A stretch of 21,719 nucleotides of DNA. Source: Omnitrophica WOR_2 bacterium RIFCSPLOWO2_12_FULL_46_30. GTDB lineage: Bacteria > Omnitrophota > Gorgyraeia > Gygaellales > UBA12090. The translations under genes were made by a program, and so were the position numbers. The stretch covers positions 1 through 21,719 of the forward strand of contig MHHA01000028.1 of NCBI GenBank assembly GCA_001805845.1. The letters run 5' to 3'. The notes beneath the pieces are model-generated. The model was not told where the DNA came from. It did no database searches and saw nothing but the letters and a program-made list of their open reading frames with translations. Shown here in pieces: positions 1 to 7,096 of the stretch. Within the stretch, counting starts at the first letter, position 1. Each line of letters starts with the position of its first letter.

Positions 1-438
1 ATCCCGCGTTTTGGGAGTTTTTATTTTTTAAAAATCAGCGGGGCAATGAAGAAAGTAACTGCGGATATACGTTATCTTCAGCAATTAGCGGTTTCAGAAC
101 ACACCAATACTAAATTGGTCTTTAATACCGCGGCGGATACCTATAGCGCGCAAAAATTCAACCAAAGCACAGGCGCCTGGGTAAACATCACTGACCCCTT
201 TACCCGCGGCAATCTTAGCCTGAATTTTACCAGCGACCCTCAATATAACGGAATAGACATCTCGGGAACGAATCTTTCATCCAGTACTTTGCGATTTAGC
301 TGGCAGGGAATTCCGCAGGAAGGCGCTGACGCCAGCCCTTCTAATTTAACTGCGGAGCGCTCGGTTACTTTTAGCTACAAGGGCAATTCCTTGACTATCT
401 ATATTACGCCGAATACGGGAAGGGTGAGGGTGCAATAA
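1..438 (+). CDS. GspH/FimT-like minor pseudopilin, 5' end missing
   Basis: The frame is open from base 1, so the gene begins upstream of the window and the ATG at 46 is probably internal. The missing part should hold the prepilin leader and most of the hydrophobic helix. What remains is a helix tail with D-I-R-Y-L-Q-Q-L-A-V-S, then a beta-rich globular domain ending in Y-I-T-P-N-T-G-R-V-R-V-Q. A long helix running into a beta domain that closes on a G-R-V-R strand is typical of GspH/FimT proteins. Pseudopilins of this type sit in the inner membrane and help initiate or cap the pseudopilus. It lies 10 nt before a GspI-like gene, then GspJ-like and GspK-like genes, which supports the H position in an H-I-J-K operon. 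The family is likely; the exact paralogue is not certain because the N-terminus is unseen. Confidence 0.75.
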   Translation: MPRFGSFYFLKISGAMKKVTADIRYLQQLAVSEHTNTKLVFNTAADTYSAQKFNQSTGAWVNITDPFTRGNLSLNFTSDPQYNGIDISGTNLSSSTLRFSWQGIPQEGADASPSNLTAERSVTFSYKGNSLTIYITPNTGRVRVQ

Positions 439-448
439 TAATTTAACA

Positions 449-937
449 ATGAGACAATTTAAGAACGGGGGATTAACCATCATTGAATTAGTCGTCGTAA
501 TCGTGGTGCTCGGATTAGCCATACCGCCACTTTTGACCTCCTGGGCAAATATCGGCTGGCGCTCTGCCCGCTCAGAAGCGCTGGCGGATGCGACATTCTA
601 CGCCCAGCAGTTACTGGAGGAAATAAAATCAAAAAGATTTGATGAAAATACGTCAAGCCCCTGGAGTTCTTCGCTTGGGCCGGAAAGCGGAGAAAACAGT
701 AATAATAAGGACTCCTTTGATGATGCGGACGACTTCCTGGGATGCGCTGACACAAGGGTCACGACCCCAGCTACAAGTTATAATCGTTTTGCGGCTGTGG
801 GCTATGTTAGCTTAAGCGGAACTACCTGGCAGGATTCTGGAAGCGTTACTAATTTTAAGCGCATCACGGTTACTGTATCGCGCGCAGACGGCTTAGCCAA
901 AGATGTAAATTTAGTAACCATAGTAGCGGCGTATTAA
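449..937 (+). CDS. GspI/PilV-like prepilin-type minor pseudopilin
   Basis: The 162-residue product starts with a short leader ending in Gly8, followed by L-T-I-I-E-L. This is a prepilin peptidase site with Leu at +1 and the conserved Glu at +5 (Glu13). A hydrophobic helix covers about residues 9-31, so the protein should be processed by PilD and inserted in the inner membrane. After the helix comes A-Q-Q-L-L-E-E-I-K-S-K, a helical segment common in GspI/PilV-like proteins, then a small globular domain. It follows the GspH-like gene by 10 nt and precedes the GspJ-like gene by 3 nt, so co-transcription is very likely. No strong Shine-Dalgarno is visible before ATG 449. The assignment to the I position rests on size and order; the prepilin family itself is clear. 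Confidence 0.8.
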   Translation: MRQFKNGGLTIIELVVVIVVLGLAIPPLLTSWANIGWRSARSEALADATFYAQQLLEEIKSKRFDENTSSPWSSSLGPESGENSNNKDSFDDADDFLGCADTRVTTPATSYNRFAAVGYVSLSGTTWQDSGSVTNFKRITVTVSRADGLAKDVNLVTIVAAY

Positions 938-965
938 CCCATGACCCATAACCCAAGACCCAAAA
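938..965 (+). repeat. Degenerate heptamer array (CCC + 4 purine-rich bases, x4)
   Basis: Four 7-bp units follow one another: CCCATGA, CCCATAA, CCCAAGA, CCCAAAA. The first unit supplies the ATG of the GspJ-like gene and the rest encode its leader residues T-H-N-P-R-P-K. Similar 7-bp periodicity occurs at 1513-1538 and 9827-9854. Confidence 0.6.
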
Positions 966-1471
966 CGGCCTGTCCGGCAGGCAGGCACAAGGCAAAAGCC
1001 GTTACCTTAATTGAGCTGATTATGGCAATTACCATTGTAGGCATCCTGACCACGGCTGCCTCAATGTATATTAAGGAAACCATAGACCTCTGGCGCTTCG
1101 TTACTTTTCGCAGCGAAGTCGCAGCGCAGGTAAGGACGGCCTTGATACGCATGGGAAGAGAAATAAGGCAGCTGAAAGATGACCTCTCTGTATATACCGC
1201 TACTGCCGGGCGATTCCGCTTTGACGATATCAATGCCAACAATATTGATTATCAATTATCAGGCAGTAATTTGATGCGCAATGCCGATATCCTGGCTGGC
1301 GGGGTCAGCGGGCTTAGTTTTACTTATTATGATGCGGATAACAATGCAATTACCGCACCTTTGGTTTCGCCGAGCAATACCGATATACGCCGGATAAACA
1401 TATCGTTAAGTATCCAATCCGGCACACAAAGCAAAACCTTAACGACGCAGGTGTATCCGAGAAATCTGTAG
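941..1471 (+). CDS. GspJ-like prepilin-type minor pseudopilin
   Basis: The 176-residue product has an unusual 20-residue leader, then V-T-L-I-E-L with Glu at +5 (Glu25) and a hydrophobic helix over about residues 21-43. The residue before the predicted cleavage point is Ala20, not the canonical Gly. A helical arm with many charged residues follows (around G-R-E-I-R-Q-L-K-D-D-L), then a beta-rich domain containing L-S-F-T-Y-Y-D, a pattern common in GspJ/PilW-like proteins. These proteins are tip components of the pseudopilus in the periplasm. The leader is built from a heptamer array (938-965) and a GC-rich palindrome (969-985), so its sequence is not typical of a prepilin leader. The TAG stop lies inside another dispersed repeat (1468-1487). 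No other start codon fits better than ATG 941. Confidence 0.78.
   Translation: MTHNPRPKTACPAGRHKAKAVTLIELIMAITIVGILTTAASMYIKETIDLWRFVTFRSEVAAQVRTALIRMGREIRQLKDDLSVYTATAGRFRFDDINANNIDYQLSGSNLMRNADILAGGVSGLSFTYYDADNNAITAPLVSPSNTDIRRINISLSIQSGTQSKTLTTQVYPRNL
969..985. repeat. Short GC-rich palindrome of the CCTGCCTG/CAGGCAGG family, inside coding sequence
   Basis: The sequence CCTGTCCGGCAGGCAGG matches the family seen intact at 12271-12290, with about 3 bp lost from the left arm. It encodes part of the leader (A-C-P-A-G-R) of the GspJ-like pseudopilin, upstream of the predicted processing point. Confidence 0.6.
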
Positions 1472-1487
1472 CGGTGCGATTTATCGC
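1468..1487 (+). repeat. 20-bp dispersed repeat, copy 1
   Basis: GTAGCGGTGCGATTTATCGC occurs here and again, identical over 20 bp, at 7164-7183. The core GTGCGAT-TT-ATCGC(A/G)C is an inverted repeat. This copy supplies the TAG stop of the GspJ-like gene at 1469-1471 and contains the GTG at 1474 that opens the next frame. Confidence 0.7.
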
Positions 1488-1500
1488 GCCAACAAAGCTG

Positions 1501-3030
1501 ATGCTTCATAAAACGCAATACGCAATACGCAATACGCACGACGCAAAAGGCGTGGCTTTAATTATCGTCATCTTCGCGATGATGCTCTTTGCGGTCCTGG
1601 GCTGGACCCTGGCAAATCTGCAGAGCGGCGATTTTGAAATAAACCTGCGTAATCTTGATTCGGAAAGGGCCTTAGGTTTAGCCGAGGCGGGTGCGCAGTG
1701 GGCATTAAATCAGTTATCACAGAACGCCTCCTGGAGAACCAGCGCTGATACCATCTGTAATGTTACCGTGGGTTCTGATTGGAGCGCTCAGAATCTTAAC
1801 GCCAGCACCGGGCAATATAATATTTATGTCTGCTGCCGTCCTCCCCAGGCCACAGAAAGCGGTGATGCGGTAATTGAATCCATAGGCTATGCTCCTTACC
1901 AGTCAAGCTATCGGGCAATGCGCCAGGTAAAAGTAGCGGTGAGCTTGGGAGGCTTAACCAATGCGGTTATGACTCAGCCGGCTGATCCCGATGTGGCAAA
2001 TAAAGGGCTGCTTAACTGGTGGCCGGCGAGGCAAAATCATACTATTCAGATAGAAGGAAATGTCTATACCGGCCATTACGATGGCGATGGCGATGCAGCG
2101 TATGATGAAGCAGGCCAGGATTATGACGACCAGCCGGCTCCCATCCTTCCGCAGGACAGCGAAAGCCCCAGCGATGAGCGAAGAAACTTTACTGCCAGCT
2201 ATCCTTCTATTGATATGGCCTGGTTTTATAATAACACTGCGGCTGGAAACAGATGGCCAAGCCCTTCAAATCGGGACATAGAAGCAGCTGCCCTTGCTAC
2301 TTCAAGCGGCAGCACATTAAATGTTGATCAAGGCGGTTTTTTCAATGGAATGCAGAATATGGCAGTGCGAAATTTAGGCCCCGGGCATGGGACATGGAAC
2401 GATGGCGACTGGGCTGTTATTAACACAGTTCCGGGCGGATATAATTACACCCGGGCAACATTAGACAGAACCATAGGAGATGACTGGGATAACGATACGG
2501 TAAAGCTCGTCAGGCGCGTTTATAATAATGTCTTCAATGATGGCCTCCGGTATACCGGAGGCCTGGCCTCAGGCGAAGCCGGCGCCCTGTCTGCGGATTT
2601 GCTTATTGACCTTCGCTCGACTGATGTAGAGCTCAGAAACACCTATCATATCTGTGAAGGCGACATTGTGGTAAAAGGAACCAATGAACTGACGATACGC
2701 TTTACCGGCACTGGCACGCGGTATCCAACTTTAGCCACTCAAAATGGGGATATCATCTCTATCGAACCCCTGGAGGCGCTTGCCCTCAGCGAATCCCAGA
2801 GGCAGCGCCTCCGCCAAATTGACGGGCTCGTTTATTCTGAATTTGGCCATGTTAATCTTAACTATATCCGCCCCCCCGTAACAAGCTCGCCATCTTTCAG
2901 GGGAAATTTGGTCTATGGCTATCGAATAACTTTGGATGGCGCAACAACCGTTACCTATGTGCCTGCAGTGCTTTCTTCTTCCGGTGGTTTTATTTTCGCT
3001 TCTTCGGAACTTAATTGGCAGGAGCAGTAA
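1501..3030 (+). CDS. PilX/GspK-like large pseudopilin
   Basis: From ATG 1501 the product has 509 residues. The frame opens further upstream at GTG 1474, but that codon sits inside a dispersed repeat and has no ribosome site, so ATG 1501 is preferred. After a leader ending in K-G comes V-A-L-I-I-V-I-F-A-M-M and a hydrophobic helix, then N-L-D-S-E-R-A-L-G-L-A-E-A-G-A-Q-W-A-L. This is a PilX N-terminal pattern. There is no Glu at +5, as is usual for GspK/PilX-class pseudopilins. The long ectodomain contains an acidic run, D-G-D-G-D-A-A-Y-D-E (about residues 194-203), resembling calcium-binding loops, and later beta-rich sequence. It is much larger than a typical GspK. Position after H, I and J homologues supports a tip role. 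The leader includes a heptamer array (1513-1538). Confidence 0.72.
   Translation: MLHKTQYAIRNTHDAKGVALIIVIFAMMLFAVLGWTLANLQSGDFEINLRNLDSERALGLAEAGAQWALNQLSQNASWRTSADTICNVTVGSDWSAQNLNASTGQYNIYVCCRPPQATESGDAVIESIGYAPYQSSYRAMRQVKVAVSLGGLTNAVMTQPADPDVANKGLLNWWPARQNHTIQIEGNVYTGHYDGDGDAAYDEAGQDYDDQPAPILPQDSESPSDERRNFTASYPSIDMAWFYNNTAAGNRWPSPSNRDIEAAALATSSGSTLNVDQGGFFNGMQNMAVRNLGPGHGTWNDGDWAVINTVPGGYNYTRATLDRTIGDDWDNDTVKLVRRVYNNVFNDGLRYTGGLASGEAGALSADLLIDLRSTDVELRNTYHICEGDIVVKGTNELTIRFTGTGTRYPTLATQNGDIISIEPLEALALSESQRQRLRQIDGLVYSEFGHVNLNYIRPPVTSSPSFRGNLVYGYRITLDGATTVTYVPAVLSSSGGFIFASSELNWQEQ
1513..1538 (+). repeat. ACGCAAT heptamer tandem array (x3.7)
   Basis: Three exact ACGCAAT units (1513-1533) are followed by a partial ACGCA. 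The array encodes the leader residues around T-Q-Y-A-I-R-N-T of the PilX/GspK-like protein, before its predicted processing site. Confidence 0.8.
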
Positions 3031-3044
3031 TAGCTCAAGGTTTT

Positions 3045-3072
3045 TTGATAGAGAGAGAAAACGGCCTGTAAT
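3045..3072 (+). promoter_or_regulatory. Candidate sigma70-like promoter for the small exported protein
   Basis: TTGATA (3045-3050) and TGTAAT (3067-3072) are separated by 16 bp, each one base off consensus. The expected start of transcription near 3079 falls just at the strong Shine-Dalgarno AGGGAGGA before ATG 3093, giving a very short leader. This is pattern reading only. Confidence 0.4.
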
Positions 3073-3092
3073 TTTTATAGGGAGGATAACAG

Positions 3093-3371
3093 ATGCGAAA
3101 AAAAATTATGCTTATTTTGGGAATAGGCGGTATGGTTTTTTTTATAAGCTTTGGGCTTGCCCAAAGCGCGCAAAAGTATTCTCAAGAAGAAACGGGTTTT
3201 CCTGATTTCTCTGAAAGATTTACCCGCATAGAAACTAAATTAGAGGCGTTATCAAAGAATATAGACAGCGCAAATAAAGAAATGGCGCGGAAATTAGACC
3301 AGGTTTTAAGCAACCAGGAAAAAATTTTAAAAGAGCTTGCCATCGTAAAAATACGGGCCTCTAGAATATAA
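3093..3371 (+). CDS. Small exported coiled-coil protein of unknown function
   Basis: The 92-residue product starts at ATG 3093, 7 nt after a strong ribosome site (AGGGAGG). Residues 1-23 look like a Sec signal peptide: M-R-K-K, a hydrophobic stretch, then G-L-A before Q-S, with a second possible cleavage after Ala26. The mature part is about 65 residues, mostly charged and heptad-like (R-I-E-T-K-L-E-A-L-S-K-N-I through L-D-Q-V-L-S-N-Q-E-K-I-L-K-E-L), so a short coiled coil in the periplasm is likely. No catalytic motif is visible. It lies between the pseudopilin operon and the transposase, with its own candidate promoter, so it may not belong to the pilus operon. I do not recognise a named family. 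Confidence 0.7.
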   Translation: MRKKIMLILGIGGMVFFISFGLAQSAQKYSQEETGFPDFSERFTRIETKLEALSKNIDSANKEMARKLDQVLSNQEKILKELAIVKIRASRI

Positions 3372-3383
3372 AGGATTTTAAAC

Positions 3384-3412
3384 CCCTTGTTAACCTCGTA
3401 GGTTAACAAGGG
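3384..3412. repeat. 29-bp perfect palindrome flanking the transposase, left copy
   Basis: A 13-bp stem CCCTTGTTAACCT and its exact complement AGGTTAACAAGGG enclose the loop CGT. An identical copy lies at 4096-4124, on the other side of the transposase gene. There is no T-run after it, so it does not look like an intrinsic terminator. Confidence 0.9.
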
Positions 3413-3429
3413 TAGGATTACGCGCTGGG

Positions 3430-4092
3430 ATGAGAAAAGATAGGCTTGCTATTGGCGAGACGTATCATATTTACAATAAAAGTATTGCAGGATACACAAT
3501 TTATAATAATGAAGAAGAGTTTTTAAGAATGCTTAGCGCTATTCGTTATTACCGCAGAGAAAAAACTGAAATTAGCTTTTCTAGGTTTCTAAGAGACAAC
3601 GAAACAGAAAAGGAACATTCAGAAAATTATTCTATCTTACAAGATAAGAGAAACCTCATTGAGATAATCTCATATTGTCTAATGCCTACCCATCTTCATT
3701 TAATCCTAAAACAACTTGCAGATAATGGAATTTCAATTTTTATGAGCACTGTAGAAAATAGTTATACGCGCTATTTCAACCTTAAACATAAAAGAAAAGG
3801 CCCGCTTTGGGAGACAAGATTCAGGAGTATCTTAATAAAGACCGATGAGCAATTACTCCATTTAACACGATACATTCATTTAAATCCCGTAACCGCTCAT
3901 TTAGTTAACGAACCCGAAAAATGGTCAATGTCTTCTTATAACGAATATCTCACCAAAATAGATGAAAATAAGAAAACCTGCGATTACAATGACGTTTTAA
4001 ATATTGAGCCTGCGACTTACAAAAGATTTGTTGAAGATAGGATTTCTTATCAAAGGGAGCTCGCTAAGATCAAAGAATTGCTGGTAGACTAA
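3430..4092 (+). CDS. REP-associated tyrosine transposase (RAYT, Y1/HUH family)
   Basis: The 220-residue product carries the HUH metal-binding motif in M-P-T-H-L-H-L-I-L (His88, His90), and a helix with the candidate nucleophile tyrosine in E-N-S-Y-T-R-Y-F-N (Tyr112 or Tyr115). It also has G-P-L-W-E-T-R-F-R-S and Y-I-H-L-N-P-V, both typical of the TnpA_REP/Transposase_17 group. Length is normal for the group. Such enzymes cut and join single-stranded DNA at hairpins, forming a covalent tyrosine link. The N-terminal Y-H-I-Y-N-K-S also matches the family (usually Y-H-V-x-N-R). Codon use and base composition are AT-rich compared with neighbours, consistent with transfer. Only a weak ribosome site (GGGATG context) precedes ATG 3430. 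All key residues are present, so it may be active. Confidence 0.9.
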   Translation: MRKDRLAIGETYHIYNKSIAGYTIYNNEEEFLRMLSAIRYYRREKTEISFSRFLRDNETEKEHSENYSILQDKRNLIEIISYCLMPTHLHLILKQLADNGISIFMSTVENSYTRYFNLKHKRKGPLWETRFRSILIKTDEQLLHLTRYIHLNPVTAHLVNEPEKWSMSSYNEYLTKIDENKKTCDYNDVLNIEPATYKRFVEDRISYQRELAKIKELLVD

Positions 4093-4095
4093 ACC

Positions 4096-4124
4096 CCCTT
4101 GTTAACCTCGTAGGTTAACAAGGG
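4096..4124. repeat. 29-bp perfect palindrome flanking the transposase, right copy
   Basis: Identical to 3384-3412 in both 13-bp arms and the CGT loop. It begins 3 bp after the transposase stop codon and ends 26 bp before the -35 of the pilM promoter. Confidence 0.9.
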
Positions 4125-4150
4125 TTACCCAAAGGACAGATTTTTCTTGC

Positions 4151-4179
4151 TTGACAGTTAAGATTTAGGCAGGTAAAAT
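4151..4179 (+). promoter_or_regulatory. Strong sigma70-like promoter with near-leaderless start at pilM
   Basis: A consensus -35 TTGACA (4151-4156), a 17-bp spacer and TAAAAT (4174-4179, one base off TATAAT) form an almost ideal promoter. Transcription should start near 4186, only about 2 nt before the pilM ATG at 4188. No Shine-Dalgarno precedes that ATG, which fits a leaderless or nearly leaderless message. Confidence 0.65.
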
Positions 4180-4187
4180 CAATACGG

Positions 4188-5996
4188 ATGAATCCTGCAA
4201 ACACACCGGAAACTAAAAGAGAGCTGCCTTCCCACCTACCTGCTTTAGCAGATAGGCCTGCCCCTAAATTTCCTCTTAGCGCTTTTCTCTCTTTTCTGAG
4301 AAATATCTTTGCTTCCACCCAAAGCATCATCGGTATAGATATTGGTTCAAACGTCATAAAGGCAGCCCAGCTGCAAAAAACCGCCAAGGGTTACCTGCTC
4401 ATCAATTATATTGCCCGCACGGTCCCCGGCAGCATCAGAGACAATCCGCCTGAGAAAAAAAGGTTGGTTCAGGAGCTGATAAAAGAGTTCATTGCCGACA
4501 GCCGTCTCAAATCTGGCCTTGGCCGCCTGTCTATCTGGGGAAAAGGCGTTTTTATCTTTTCTCTTTCTGTGCCGTCATTGAATAAGAAGGACTTACGGGG
4601 CGCGGTGAGCATGGAGCTTAAGAAACGGCTACCCTTTCAATTAAATTTAGACAATATTGTTTTTGATTTCTTTGTTACCGGGCAGCTGCGCGACGAGAAG
4701 GGGCTTACTTTATTACAGGTAACCTGCATTGCCTGCGACCGCGCTATTCTTGAGGAACAGCTGCAATCCTTAAAAGAGATGTGCATCAGGCCCGTGGGGA
4801 TAAATGTGACTGCCGACTGCCTGGGAAATCTCCTCCCGTATTGCCTTAAGGTCAGCCCGGAAAAAACCATTGCCCTCTTAGATATGGGCGCAAACAGCTC
4901 AACCCTTAATTTTTACAAGGCAGGCGCTTTGCGCTTTTCCCGCGAGATACCCATCGGCGGCGACCACCTGACCCATGCCTTAGCCAGAACCATACCCTCA
5001 AGCGCCGGGCCTATAAACATCAACCTTGATGAGGCAGAAAAGATTAAGCGCCAGTGCGGCATACCTTTGTTAAAAGAGGCAAAAATAGAGTACCTCACTG
5101 ACTTTGGAACGCTCTCAGGCGAGCAGATCTCGGCAATGCTGCGCACAACCCTTGAACGGCTGATTATGGAAATCAATAGAACCTTCAACTATTACGCCTC
5201 CACATTTAATGCCCCCCGCATAGAAGAGCTCTATATCACCGGCGGTTCATCCCGGCTTAAGAATCTCAATAAGTTCTTTTTGGATAATTTAAAAGAGCTG
5301 AAAAAAATAGAAAGCCTGAACTCCCTGAAGGCAATCAAAGGCTGGCAAGATACCGGCGTCTTCAGGCAGGAATTGGTGATGGAGCAGGCCGCTCCTCACT
5401 TAGCCGCGGCATTCGGCATAGCTATAGGAAGCGGCGGCAGGGTAAATCTCCTTCCGGTGAAGGAAAGGTTAGAGCAGAAAGCATTTTTTATCACTACCCT
5501 TTTAAAAATTTCCTTTCCTCTCATTTTGACCTTAAGTTTTGCGTATTTTAGCCTTACCTATATCAATACCTTTAAATACAAAAAAATGCTCAGAGACACG
5601 CAAGCGCAATTGCGCAAATTAGAACCCGCGGTCCACCAGGCCAGGGAATATCTTTCTGCCAAGTCAAAATTAGAACAGAGAAAGGCGCTTCTTGAACAGG
5701 CGCGGGGAAGGCAACCCTCCTGGTGGGCCGTCCTGAAAGAGCTCAGCAATATCACTCCCGACGAAGTGGTCCTGCGCAAGCTCAAGGCTGAACAGCTTAA
5801 GCAGCCAAAGGAAATCCGCATTGAAGGAAAAATCTATGCAAAATATACCAATCTGAATCTGGAATTAAGCCAGTATCAGATAACTCTGGAGGATTCGCCT
5901 TATTTCAGCCGCGTGCAGCAGGTTGCTTGCGAAACCGATATGTATTCACCTATTCCTACGGCAGATTTTGAACTTGTCTGCCAGTTAACCTACTAA
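4188..5996 (+). CDS. pilM: PilM-PilN fusion (GspL-like), type IV pilus assembly
   Basis: The 602-residue product joins two proteins that are usually separate. Residues about 46-425 are an actin-like PilM ATPase: G-I-D-I-G-S-N-V-I-K (49-58) is the first phosphate loop, L-L-D-M-G-A-N-S-S-T the second, and Y-I-T-G-G-S-S-R-L the adenosine motif. A membrane helix spans about 433-457, followed by a coiled-coil and a small domain (458-602) matching PilN/GspL periplasmic parts. PilM and PilN with PilO and PilP form the inner-membrane alignment complex under the secretin. The first 45 residues are an extra Pro-rich extension that includes an imperfect palindrome (4235-4256) and an amphipathic stretch. 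No ATG, GTG or TTG lies between 4188 and the ATPase core, so 4188 is kept. PilO follows after 3 nt. The fold assignment is firm; the fusion is seen directly. Confidence 0.9.
   Translation: MNPANTPETKRELPSHLPALADRPAPKFPLSAFLSFLRNIFASTQSIIGIDIGSNVIKAAQLQKTAKGYLLINYIARTVPGSIRDNPPEKKRLVQELIKEFIADSRLKSGLGRLSIWGKGVFIFSLSVPSLNKKDLRGAVSMELKKRLPFQLNLDNIVFDFFVTGQLRDEKGLTLLQVTCIACDRAILEEQLQSLKEMCIRPVGINVTADCLGNLLPYCLKVSPEKTIALLDMGANSSTLNFYKAGALRFSREIPIGGDHLTHALARTIPSSAGPININLDEAEKIKRQCGIPLLKEAKIEYLTDFGTLSGEQISAMLRTTLERLIMEINRTFNYYASTFNAPRIEELYITGGSSRLKNLNKFFLDNLKELKKIESLNSLKAIKGWQDTGVFRQELVMEQAAPHLAAAFGIAIGSGGRVNLLPVKERLEQKAFFITTLLKISFPLILTLSFAYFSLTYINTFKYKKMLRDTQAQLRKLEPAVHQAREYLSAKSKLEQRKALLEQARGRQPSWWAVLKELSNITPDEVVLRKLKAEQLKQPKEIRIEGKIYAKYTNLNLELSQYQITLEDSPYFSRVQQVACETDMYSPIPTADFELVCQLTY
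4235..4256. repeat. Imperfect palindrome inside the PilM N-terminal extension
   Basis: CCTACCTGC-TTTA-GCAGATAGG is an inverted repeat with one mismatch, related to CCTGCCTGC-TGA-GCAGGCAGG at 17449-17469. It encodes L-P-A-L-A-D-R in the region that has no counterpart in ordinary PilM. Confidence 0.5.
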
Positions 5997-5999
5997 ATT

Positions 6000-6620
6000 A
6001 TGGATATCCGCGATAGATTGCAAAATAAGCTGTCTCGGCTAGGGCTTATCGCTTTTGGGCTGGTAAGTTTCTTATTCTTGCTCTATTTTATTGCCGGCAA
6101 AACCCTCTTTAAATACGTTGAGCGCTTAAAGAGTGAATTTGCATCAAGTCAAAATACGCTGCAGGAAGCGCAGGACTTAGTCAAGGCCTTCTCCAATCCA
6201 CAAAAGGCGCTTGAGGATATGGAAAAGAAGGCCCGCGAACTCAAGGAGATGGGCGTAACCTCGCGGCAGCTGCCCCGGCTCATTCAGTCGCTTGCGCTTG
6301 CGGCCAGCAAACTGAACATCAATATCATCTCCATACGGCCACGCGAGGATATAAGGTCCGGTGATGAAAATCTGCCTGCGGGAGTGAGCAAGGTCTTTAT
6401 TGAGTTGACGCTAAGCTGTCCTTATAAACTATTTGCGGAATATAGCAAAGCCGTTAGCGAATTACCGGTTACCTTTATCGTTGAGCAGATGAGCATGGAA
6501 AAAAAGGATGAAGCCGAGGCCTCCCTCGCCGAGAAGAAACCTCCTGAAAAATCTGCGCAAGCGCCGGAAGAGCTCTTGGTTACTTTGCTCTTAAGCACCT
6601 ATATGGTCTGGGAATTGTAA
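6000..6620 (+). CDS. pilO: PilO-like (GspM-like) pilus assembly protein
   Basis: The 206-residue protein has a short basic N-terminus, one membrane helix at about residues 13-33, and a coiled-coil at about 36-85. It then has a compact domain with P-R-L-I-Q-S-L-A-L-A-A-S-K-L-N-I-N-I and V-F-I-E-L-T-L-S-C-P-Y, the alpha/beta pattern of PilO. The tail is rich in Glu, Lys and Pro before a final beta strand. PilO pairs with PilN in the periplasm and stabilises the alignment complex. It starts 3 nt after the PilM-PilN fusion and its stop directly abuts the next ATG, so the three genes are translationally close. No clear Shine-Dalgarno is visible, suggesting coupling. Length is normal for PilO. Confidence comes from topology plus gene order. 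Confidence 0.85.
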   Translation: MDIRDRLQNKLSRLGLIAFGLVSFLFLLYFIAGKTLFKYVERLKSEFASSQNTLQEAQDLVKAFSNPQKALEDMEKKARELKEMGVTSRQLPRLIQSLALAASKLNINIISIRPREDIRSGDENLPAGVSKVFIELTLSCPYKLFAEYSKAVSELPVTFIVEQMSMEKKDEAEASLAEKKPPEKSAQAPEELLVTLLLSTYMVWEL

Positions 6621-7088
6621 ATGACTAAAGAAAAATTTCAGCTGAGCGTAATTGCGGCTGGCGTGCTTATACTCCTAAGCATTATTGCCGGCAATCTTAA
6701 AAAGAAGCCGGCTAAAGGACAACCTTCTGATAACAAACCCGTGGACGAAACTCTGCCTAAGGCCGGCATTGCCGCAGGCGCCAAAGCAACGTCCGCTACC
6801 CAGGCTGTCAATGACGAAGAGCTCTCTTTGCAAAAAGAACGGGAGAAATTAAACTGGGGGAGAGACCCGTTTGCCGCAGCGAAAGTCAGTAAAGAATTCC
6901 GCGGGGCCAATCTCCAGCTCAAGGGGATATCTTTTGGAAAAGACAAAAAAGGCCTTGCCTTTATAAACAATGAAATTGTCAAAAAAGGTGATATAATGGG
7001 TGACTATGAGGTCATTGAAGTAGAAAAACACAAAGTGCTCTTACGAAAAGCAGGGCAGACTTTTTATTTGACCTTGCCGCAGGAATAA
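6621..7088 (+). CDS. PilP/GspC-like inner-membrane protein linking to the secretin
   Basis: The 155-residue product starts at the base after the pilO stop. A membrane helix covers about residues 6-25, followed by a flexible Lys/Pro/Ala-rich linker. After N-W-G-R-D-P-F (the R-D-P-F motif frequent in PilP and related proteins) comes a small beta domain with L-Q-L-K-G-I-S-F, F-I-N-N-E-I-V-K-K-G-D and V-L-L-R-K-A-G-Q-T-F. This layout matches the HR domain of PilP/GspC, which touches the N0 domain of the secretin. The next gene is that secretin. PilP is usually a lipoprotein, but this protein has a plain membrane anchor like GspC, so either name is defensible. The motif and position make the role fairly sure. 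Confidence 0.75.
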   Translation: MTKEKFQLSVIAAGVLILLSIIAGNLKKKPAKGQPSDNKPVDETLPKAGIAAGAKATSATQAVNDEELSLQKEREKLNWGRDPFAAAKVSKEFRGANLQLKGISFGKDKKGLAFINNEIVKKGDIMGDYEVIEVEKHKVLLRKAGQTFYLTLPQE

Positions 7089-7096
7089 TATCCATT

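Larger units (their letters stand above)
3384..4124 (+). mobile_element. REP-RAYT unit: transposase gene bracketed by identical palindromes
   Basis: The unit consists of a REP-associated tyrosine transposase gene between two identical 29-bp palindromes in the same loop orientation (CGT in both). RAYT enzymes are known to act on REP-type hairpins that flank or accompany their genes. The unit interrupts the pilus-related region between the pseudopilin genes and pilM, and its interior is visibly more AT-rich than the genes on both sides. Confidence 0.75.

Noticed and set aside
938..965. Heptamer and palindrome arrays as a CRISPR
   Set aside because: Units are 7-20 bp with no regular unique spacers and no cas genes are present.
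1474..1500. GTG 1474 as start of the PilX/GspK-like gene
   Set aside because: It falls inside the 20-bp dispersed repeat and has no ribosome site. ATG 1501 gives a shorter, more usual leader, though 1474 cannot be fully excluded.
3384..3412. The 29-bp palindromes as intrinsic terminators
   Set aside because: Neither copy is followed by a T-run and the AT-rich stem centre is not typical. Some transcript pausing cannot be excluded.
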